Positions 23,777 to 31,600 of a DNA stretch of 64,000 bases are shown piece after piece (the stretch's first letter is position 1; each line of letters begins with the position of its first letter). The translations under genes and the position numbers were made by a program. The stretch covers positions 40,384,501-40,448,500 of the forward strand of contig NC_088919.1 of assembly GCF_963576675.1 (NCBI RefSeq), written 5' to 3'. The notes below the pieces were generated by a model. The model did not search any database, was not told the origin of the DNA, and saw only the letters and a program-made list of their open reading frames with translations. The stretch comes from Euphorbia lathyris (taxonomy: Eukaryota; Streptophyta; Magnoliopsida; Malpighiales; Euphorbiaceae).

Positions 23777-23840
23777 TGGTGGGGTTTCATTTCAACCCCA
23801 CCCCTTCTCTCTCTAGACTTCGATTTGGATTATTCTCGGG

Positions 23841-26783
23841 ATGGATTTAGATGAATGGGATGGCACTAGAGGCATGGACGAGGTTTACGTAAACCTAGAT
23901 AGAGTGGAGCCCTTCCACGACCCTACGACGCATCTGAGCCGGACACACTGCAACGAGGTAAGTAATTTCTCACTTTTATTTGATTCAAACTCTAGGCTTT
24001 AGTATTCCTATCCGAACATGATTTGCATGCTAACCTTTAGACTGCCTTAGAGGACTTTAGCTAGAAAACATGAATTCCTTGACTTACAAGTAACACCTAT
24101 TTATTTATGCGTGAGGATGCGCGCTATATGCATGTGAATAGTGACACTACGAATTTATGCATGCTAATAGTAAAAAAACAATGTGAATAGTAAAAACGTG
24201 AATAGTGTACGTGAATAGTAAAACTTAACTAATGCACATGAATAGTAAAACTTAACTAATGCGCGTGGATAGTAAAACTTAACTAATGCACATGAATAGT
24301 GCGTGTGAATAGTAAAAACGTGAATAGTGTGTGTGAATAGTAAAACATAATCTATGCTTCTTGTCAATGCAGACGAGAGTGGATTAGAGAATTGACTAAA
24401 CCTTACATGAATGACCCTAAAGGAGAGATTTTTACAGCAAGTTGGTCCTAACTGACCGGATGTCTCTAGGTTAGATAATGAAAGAATACCTAGTCTTAAC
24501 GCGTTCTCATTAATTGCATGCTTTAGGAACTGTATTTAAATTTTCTTGTCTCGTTCTTTTTAGTTTATTGAGATTTCCGGGACCACCGCGGAGATTCACT
24601 CGTGGTATGCTAGGCTAGGTGCCGCGGCGAGAGCCCGCGTGCGCGAGTTGGGCTTCGAGCCTTTTATTGCAGCGTTGCCCCGCACCAACGGGGTATGTGA
24701 TCGTTTTGGCCTACGGGCCTTATGTGAGCGGTGGGTTGACTCGACCCACACTTTCCACCTTTCTTTTGGGGAGATGACCATCTCGCCCAGAGATTTTTCA
24801 CTGCTGACAGGGTTAAGAGGGAGCAGCACTCCCGTTCCCTTTCATTTCGATATGATGCGACCACGGGTTGACCTTGCTAGGCTTGCTGCCTTGATTGGAC
24901 CGGGAGTTCGCCCATACGCCAAATCTACTCCGGCGAAGTTTGTTTCCACCGCGAGCCTCTTGAGTCGGCGAGATTTCTGCGAGACCGACGACACCGACTT
25001 GGTGGTTCGTAGTTTCTTGGTATATACCCTGAGTGAGACGATTTTCCGCATGAAAGGCAGAAAGGTACACGTGGGTCTCATTCAGGCACTCAGCGATTTG
25101 GATGTGGCGGCTTCCTATGATTGGGCGGGGGCAGGCTTAGCCTTTCTCTACAAATTTTTGGATCTGACTTGCCGAAAGCGCAAGGATTTCGGTGGTTACA
25201 CCTTTGCTCTGCTGGTACGTGACGCCTTCTTGACTTGCCCGTCTTATCTTCTTCGCATTTTTCACACTCCTAGTCCTTGTTTTTACCGCAGGTGTGGGCG
25301 TATGAGAGGCACATCCTTCCCAGCCGGTCTCGACCTCGACCGAGAGTACCGAGGCCGCCTTTCATGACCCGATGGAGAGATTTTGACTTGGACGCCGAGA
25401 GGAGTCGGATGGTGCCGCGGCTCCTAGGTTGGATCGACTCGCTGACCCTCAGACAGGTAGATTTTGCCTAGTCGTGCTAGATTTTTGTTTGAGTCTTTCT
25501 GACTTTCTCTTTGTGCATTTTTTAGATTAAGTTCAGGTGGGACGACCTCGACTTCGGTCCCGATTATACTTATGTATCTATGATCCAGGAGCAGCAGTGT
25601 GTGCTCATCGGCCCCTGCGTGCGGGCATGGTATTTAGGGGACCGAGGCATCACCGGAGTTAGTGACGCCCACTAGACACCGGGTGAGATTCCCGTTTCTA
25701 TGTTCGCGGTGCGGACCATGCCCCTATCGACCATTCGTCAGGACCTGACCCGTCGGTTTGTTGGTAGAGCGGTGTGGATTCACGCCGGGGGCCGCGAGCT
25801 TTACTTATCTACTCTGCTGAGCGCGAGGGATGTCCCGGCGGCAGCGATGGAGGTGGATCCGGTGGCAGATGTATTTTCGAGGGAGGCTGTCGCGGGAGTC
25901 TTTGGTCAGGAGGAGGTCCCGGTAAGTGGTTCCGCCCCCTTCTCATTTTACCATTTCATTCATGAGATGTTTAGAGGTTTTTATTGTGTGTTTTTTTGCA
26001 GGAGGGATCCTGGAGGAGTGCCCATTTATCCGATTTCTTTGACGGCACTCGAGCTCAGACGCCTGTGTGCGAGCAGCCCTACTATGTCGGCGAGTCCTCC
26101 AGCGCTGCCCGACCGGAGAGGTCTTCCCTAGGTGTGCCCCTACCAGACTACGGGAGAGACTTTGCCATGATTTGTTATGACGAGTTCGGGGCAGCTTATG
26201 TGGGATTCGAGGCGGCTCCTCCCATCTTCTCCTCGAGGGTCCCATTTGATCCCTCAGACGCTTCGCTGACTACGAGGGAGACTTGTACGGATTACGTGGG
26301 GCTGTCTGGTTATCTCAGAGACCGCCTCAGCTTGCGCTGCACCGATCACCTGGTATGTATCATTACTTTACTTTAGTGTAGTGGAATGTATGCATGTATG
26401 TATGATTTATGTTCTTGCTTATGCTGCTTCTTATTTTTATCCGCTTTTTCCTTCTTTTTCTTTAGAGTGATCTGCATGCCCACGAGCGGAGACAGAGCGA
26501 GTTAGTGCGGGAGGCCGATGCCCGAGTTGGTCAGGTGTATCAAGAGAGGAACGACCACTGGTCGGGGGTGATGCGACTGGAGACTGAGGGTCGCCTTGCC
26601 GTAGAGGAGAGGGCGCGTGATGAGTCGATCGGACGCCTTGCTGCCGAGGAGAGAGCACGAGTTGCAGATGAAAGAGCACGAGTTGCTGATGAGAGAGCAC
26701 GAGCTGCCGAGGAGACACTATCTGCGGAGCGGGCGTCACATTTGAGGGAGTTTGAGGACTATTGGGACTTCCTTCCGTATTAG
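23841..26783 (+). pseudogene. Antisense plant-mobile-domain gene inside the Tat element (six exons, one nonsense codon)
   Basis: Exons: 23841-23957, 24564-25214, 25292-25456, 25526-25921, 26002-26352, 26466-26783, about 665 codons in all. Every intron is GT-AG and phase 0 (donors GTAAGT, GTACGT, GTAGAT, GTAAGT, GTATGT), with lengths of 606, 77, 69, 80 and 113 bases. Exon 2 has the plant mobile domain hallmark (LCERWVDSTHTFHLSFGEMT, then FSLLTGLRG). Exons 3-4 continue it (VWAYERHILP, MFAVRTMPLSTIRQDLTRRF). Exon 6 is a Glu/Arg-rich coiled coil with RVADERA repeats. Host members of this family (MAIN, MAIL1 in Arabidopsis) act in nuclear silencing and expression control; what the element copy does is unknown. 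A single TAG at 25673-25675 interrupts exon 4. Confidence 0.85.
24130..24350. repeat. Short repeats in intron 1 of the PMD gene
   Basis: Repeated GTGAATAGTAAAACTTAACT and GTGAATAGTAAAAACGTGAA stretches with unit lengths of roughly 27-35 bases, about seven imperfect copies of the core TGAATAGTAAAA. Confidence 0.8.
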
Positions 26784-27246
26784 GCTCTTTATGTATTGCT
26801 TTGTAGTTTTTTATTAGAGTTTCCCCGATGTATAGCTGATGTATAGGGAGTGGGGTGGATATCAGGTAGGCTTTTTATGAAAAGTAAGATAGGAAATGTA
26901 TAACTCATGATTCATATTACCATGCATTTAGTAGATTATGATGATTCCAATCATTCTCGTCAAATATATTCATGCCCTTTATTTATTTACAAACAACAGA
27001 AATACTTAGTCTCTTATACATTGTTTTTGTAACTGCTCAAGTCATAACTATTGTTACCAGGACCCGCCTTTCGGTTTTCGGATCCCGGCGATCTTTCTCC
27101 TCTCCTTTTACTATCCCGGAATTTTTAAATAAGTGCCCTTTCGGGTTTTCACCCATTGGGATTTCCCTCGTTGTTGCATAGGTCGCCCTTTGCGGGTTTT
27201 CAACCTATCGGGAATTTTTCTTTCTTTTTCTCTCTTTTTTTTTTTT
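26784..27246. other. Convergent 3' region between PMD gene and gag-pol
   Basis: The PMD stop (26783) and the integrase stop (27247) face each other across about 460 bases. The DNA has short GC-containing repeats of the type CCTTTCGGGTTTTCACCC (27140-27215) and a polypyrimidine tract up to 27250. No gene is seen. Confidence 0.7.
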
Positions 27247-28614
27247 TTACGAAAAGTATTTCTTAAGCCTATCCAGGTTGGTAGGTTCGGAGAATTCCAT
27301 GTCGTCCATGGTAGTTAACTTCACCGCTCCTTTGCTTAGTATCTTCTTCACGACGAATGGCCCTTCCCAGTTAGGTTTAAACTTGCCCCTAGGGTCGGTG
27401 TGCGTCACACGAATCTGTTTCAGCACCAAATCTCTTTCTTTGATAGGACTGGTCTTGACCTTTTTACTGAAAGCTCGAGCCATCCTTCTTTGATATAACT
27501 GTACATGGTAAAGGGCTTCCATCCTTTTCTCGTCAACTAGAGCCAACTGCTCACATCGCCTCTTCATCCACTCCGCCTCGGGAATTTCTGCCTCCACTGC
27601 GATTCTCAATGATCGCTTTTCGATCTCAATCGGCAAGACTGCTTCTGTTCCATACACCAAAGAGAATGGCGTTGCCCCAGTTGAGGTTCTGACTGTTGTG
27701 CGATAAGCCCATAATGCGAGTGGGAGGTGCTCATGCCAATTCCGATGTGATTCCACCGTTTTTACGAGAATCCTCTTAAGGTTCTTATTAGCTGCTTCTA
27801 CTGCTCCATTAGCATGTGGACGGTACGGAGAAGACCTGTGATGTTCAATGCCATATTCTCGGAAAAGATTCCTTACTTCCCCCTGAAATTGGACCCCGTT
27901 ATCCGTAATCATGTGATGAGGCACTCCAAACCTGGTGATCAAGTGTTTTTCAATGAACTTTCTCATCTGCTTGGATCCCAGTTTGCTAAACGACTCTGCC
28001 TCTACCCACTTGGTGAAATAATCGATGGCGACTGCAATAAACTTATGTCCATTTGAAGCGTTAGGCCTTACTTCGCCGATGATGTCAATGCCCCAAGCAG
28101 CGAATGGCCAAATAGGTGCTAGCACATGTAGTTCCATGGCCGGAAGATGACTGCAATCGCCGTGGATTTGACAATCATGGCATTTCTTTGCATACTCGTT
28201 ACAATCTCTTTCCATGGTGAGCCAATAGAAGCCTTGCCTAATAATTTTCTTAGCTAGTACTGCTCCTCCCATATGGGCTCCACAAATTCCTGAATGTACT
28301 GATTCCATTGCCTCGCGGGCTTCTCCCGCATCTAAGCATCTTAATTGTAATCCGTCAATGTGCCTTTTGTAAAGCAAGTCGTTATGGATGACGAACTGAC
28401 GAGCTAGCCTTCTAACCACAGCTTGATCCCTAGGTTCTGACTCTGCCGGATATGTTCCATCTTTCATGAAGTTCACGATATCGAAATACCATGGTTTTTC
28501 ATCTGTCCCTAACAGCATTACGTCTTCGTAGCACGGTTTGTGAGATCTTCTCAATACCAACGGTTTCGAAGCAAGGTTCCGGGGATTGTCCCAAACTGAC
28601 ACCAAAGTGGCCAA
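27247..28614 (-). CDS. Tat integrase (in frame after an amber codon)
   Basis: Integrase zinc finger HSGICGAHMGGAV with CHDCQIHGD (HHCC). Catalytic core: WGIDIIGEVR, then ITDNGVQFQGEV, then the glutamate in GAVEAANKNLKRIL. A C-terminal domain rich in basic residues ends GPFVVKKILSKGAVKL. It inserts the element cDNA. This frame is the direct continuation of the 28633-34596 frame; only the TAG at 28633-28635 separates them, and the first visible Met is at 28614. All catalytic residues are present, so readthrough would give a complete Gag-Pol of about 2,450 residues. Confidence 0.9.
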   Translation of the reverse strand: MATLVSVWDNPRNLASKPLVLRRSHKPCYEDVMLLGTDEKPWYFDIVNFMKDGTYPAESEPRDQAVVRRLARQFVIHNDLLYKRHIDGLQLRCLDAGEAREAMESVHSGICGAHMGGAVLAKKIIRQGFYWLTMERDCNEYAKKCHDCQIHGDCSHLPAMELHVLAPIWPFAAWGIDIIGEVRPNASNGHKFIAVAIDYFTKWVEAESFSKLGSKQMRKFIEKHLITRFGVPHHMITDNGVQFQGEVRNLFREYGIEHHRSSPYRPHANGAVEAANKNLKRILVKTVESHRNWHEHLPLALWAYRTTVRTSTGATPFSLVYGTEAVLPIEIEKRSLRIAVEAEIPEAEWMKRRCEQLALVDEKRMEALYHVQLYQRRMARAFSKKVKTSPIKERDLVLKQIRVTHTDPRGKFKPNWEGPFVVKKILSKGAVKLTTMDDMEFSEPTNLDRLKKYFS

Positions 28615-28632
28615 GGCATCCGCCGCCTGGTT

Positions 28633-31600
28633 CTATGCTCGAGGAATATGATAGAAACGACATTCTTTGAATCTTTGTGCCAACCCTTCTAGCTGATCGA
28701 GGTACGGACGTAGTCTTTCTTCTCTTACCTCCCAGTTTCCTTGTGCCTGTTCGATGATTAACTTTGAGTCACCCCAAATTTCGACATATGACGCTCCCAG
28801 TGCCGCTAATGACTCTAAACCATAAATGCATGCTTCATACTCGGCCATATTATTGGTGAGAGGGAAGGATAACTTCTTGGCCATCGGGATCCTTTCTCCT
28901 TCCGGTGAGGTAAGTAGTACTCCTACTCCGGCTCCATTCGAATTAACTGCTCCGTCGAAGAACATTTTCCACGGTATAACTTCGATTGCGTTCAAGTGCT
29001 CATCGGGGAAATCATAGCTTATCTCTTCTTCCTCTGCATTCAGGGGTTGGTTGGCCAGAAATTCTGCCACGGCCCTCCTTTTGATAACCTTCTTCGTCAC
29101 ATATTCAATGTCAAACTCGGACAAAAGCAACAACCATCTGGCTAACTTCCCCGTCAAGGATGGAGTTCGGTATAGATACTTCACGGGGTCCATCCGAGAA
29201 ATAATGATCACTTTATACGATTGGAAATAGTGCCGCAGTTTCTTTGTCAACCATACCATTGCCACACATGTCTTTTCGATCATGTTGTACTTGAGCTCGT
29301 ACTCCAGGAATTTCTTACTCAAATAATACACCGCGTTCTCCACACCGGTGTCTCCCTCTTGAGCCAACATTGCCCCAATAGATCGCTCCTCAATTGCTAC
29401 ATAGAGGAGAAGCGGCTTTCCCAGTTTGGGCGGTCTCAGCACTGGCGGATTAGACAAATAGTTCCGGACGCTCTCTAGAGCTTGCTGACACTTATCATTC
29501 CAAGTAGCGGGTTGGTCTTTCCTTAGCAACTTAAAGATTGGCTCGCAGATTGCGGTGAGTCTCGCTATGAACCGACTGATATACTGAACCTGCCCCAGAA
29601 ACCCTCTCACTTCCTTCTCATTTCTCGGCGCCGGCATCTCCTGTATAGCCTTCACTTTATCAGGATCCACCTCGATTCCCTTATTTCCGATTACATAGCC
29701 TAAGATTTTCCCCGACGAAACGCCGAAAAAGCACTTCTTCGAGTTTAACCTTAGCTTGAATTCTGCAATTCGGGCCAAAAACTTCTCGAGCGCGGCAAAA
29801 TGCCCTTCTCTTGTCTCTGATTTGACCATCATATCGTCCACGTAGACTTCTACCTCCTTGTGTATCATATCATGGAACAGTGCTGTGGCCATTCGCTGGT
29901 AAGTTGCCCCGGCATTTTTCAAACCAAACGACATTACTTTGTAACAGTATGTCCCCCACTCGGTTGTGAACGAGGTTTTTGCTTTGTGCTTTTCGGCCAT
30001 CTGAACTTGTATGTAGCCCATGAAACCATCCACATTCGTGTGTAAGACGCTTGACGCTGCACTGTCGATCAATACATCGATATGAGGCAATGCGAACTCA
30101 TCCTTGGGGCATGCCTTGTTAAGATCTCTGTAATCAACGCACATCCTCACTTTGCCGTCCTTTTTTGCGATTGGCACCACATTTGCGACCCAAGGGGGAT
30201 AGTCGATCACTTCGATGAATCCTGCTTCTAACTGCTTCTTCACCTCCTCTCTGATCTTATCTGCCCATTCTGGTCTCATACGTCGGAGCTTCTGCTTTAC
30301 GGGCTTTGCTTCGGGGTAAGTTGGAATGCGGTGAGTTACGATAGATTGATCAATTCCAGGCATGTCTTCGTATGTCCATGCGAATACAATTTCGTATTTT
30401 TTAATTATTCTCTCGAATTCTTTTCTCTCTTCAATAGTTAATTCTTGAGCAATTTGTATAAGTTTAGGATTTTCATCCGTACCAAGATTGAAAGTTGACA
30501 TTTCTATTGCATTGATTTCAAATGTAGGCATGTTATATGAATGAGAATGCATGGAATGATCATGATCAACATCAAGCAAGTAAGCAAAATCAGAATTCAT
30601 TTCATTGATAGCATGGGTGATTACATCATCTGATTCAAACAACGCAGTAATACAATTTTCATCATCAGGGTCTTCGGACTTCTCATGAATTTTGGAGGTA
30701 CTAGGCTCATCTCCCGCTCCTGCAGTTGCTTCAATGGTGATGACTTGCTCCTCGGCATTCAAATCCAGTATCATAATCTCCTCGACAAAGCAGCTCGCCT
30801 TTCCTTTGCCCCAGTCGGCAACATCATTGAAGATTTCGAACCCCGGCAGAATCTTCCCTTCTGTGCTAGTCCATGCCTCGGGGGTCCCTGAATACGCCTT
30901 TCCATGCCCCTCGTTCACTAAGTACTTCCTTAGGCCTACTTTTCCTTCACCACTCACGTTGGACGGACCTCCCTGCTCATATCCCAAACCCCTCCGGGTT
31001 TTCTGACTCTTAAAGTCCGGAAATTCTGGCAACCACTGATGGTGTGCTCCTAAACCCATTCCTGGGATGAAACCTCCCTTCATCATCTTCACCACATCGG
31101 TGGTCATGCTTGATTCGTAAATCCCGGAGACTTGGAATCCGGAGAAAAGTTGAGGCTCAATTCCCAATGCTGCCACCGAGCTCAATTTCTCAGCTCTAAT
31201 TGTCACTATCTCCTCCCCGAAGGGGAATTTAATCATTTGGTGGAGCGTGGAGGGCACACCTCCCAACTTATGGAACCAAGGGCGTCCCAACAGTACGGCA
31301 AAGGTTATCGGGATATCCAGCACCGTGAACTCAGTTTCTTCCTCATACGGCCCCACTTTCAACTTGGCCTTGAAGACTCCTTCAATGTGCCTACGGCTAT
31401 CGTCATATGCTCTAATCACAGTTTCAGAAGCTGTCAAATCTCCTCTCTCCACTCCCAACTTCGATAAGAGTTTCAACGGGCAAACATTAATGGCCGATCC
31501 ATCATCGACCATCACACAGCTAGTCTTCTTTCCGTTGATTTCCGCTCGGATGTACAAAGGCTTATTGTGAGCCTTCCCCTCTTCTGGGAGATCCTCGTCA

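Larger units (their letters stand above)
22738..23840. other. Spacer between 3' LTR and antisense gene
   Basis: Holds the polypurine tract next to the LTR, the 39-bp repeat array (22981-23425), then about 400 bp leading to the TATA box and start of the opposite-strand gene. Frames here come from the repeat and have no recognisable domain. Confidence 0.7.

Noticed and set aside
24373..24480. Additional exon in intron 1 of the PMD gene after a TGCAG at about 24372
   Set aside because: The two frames checked (joined in phase to exon 1 or shifted by one) hit stops within a few codons, whereas direct splicing of 23957 to 24564 keeps the frame.
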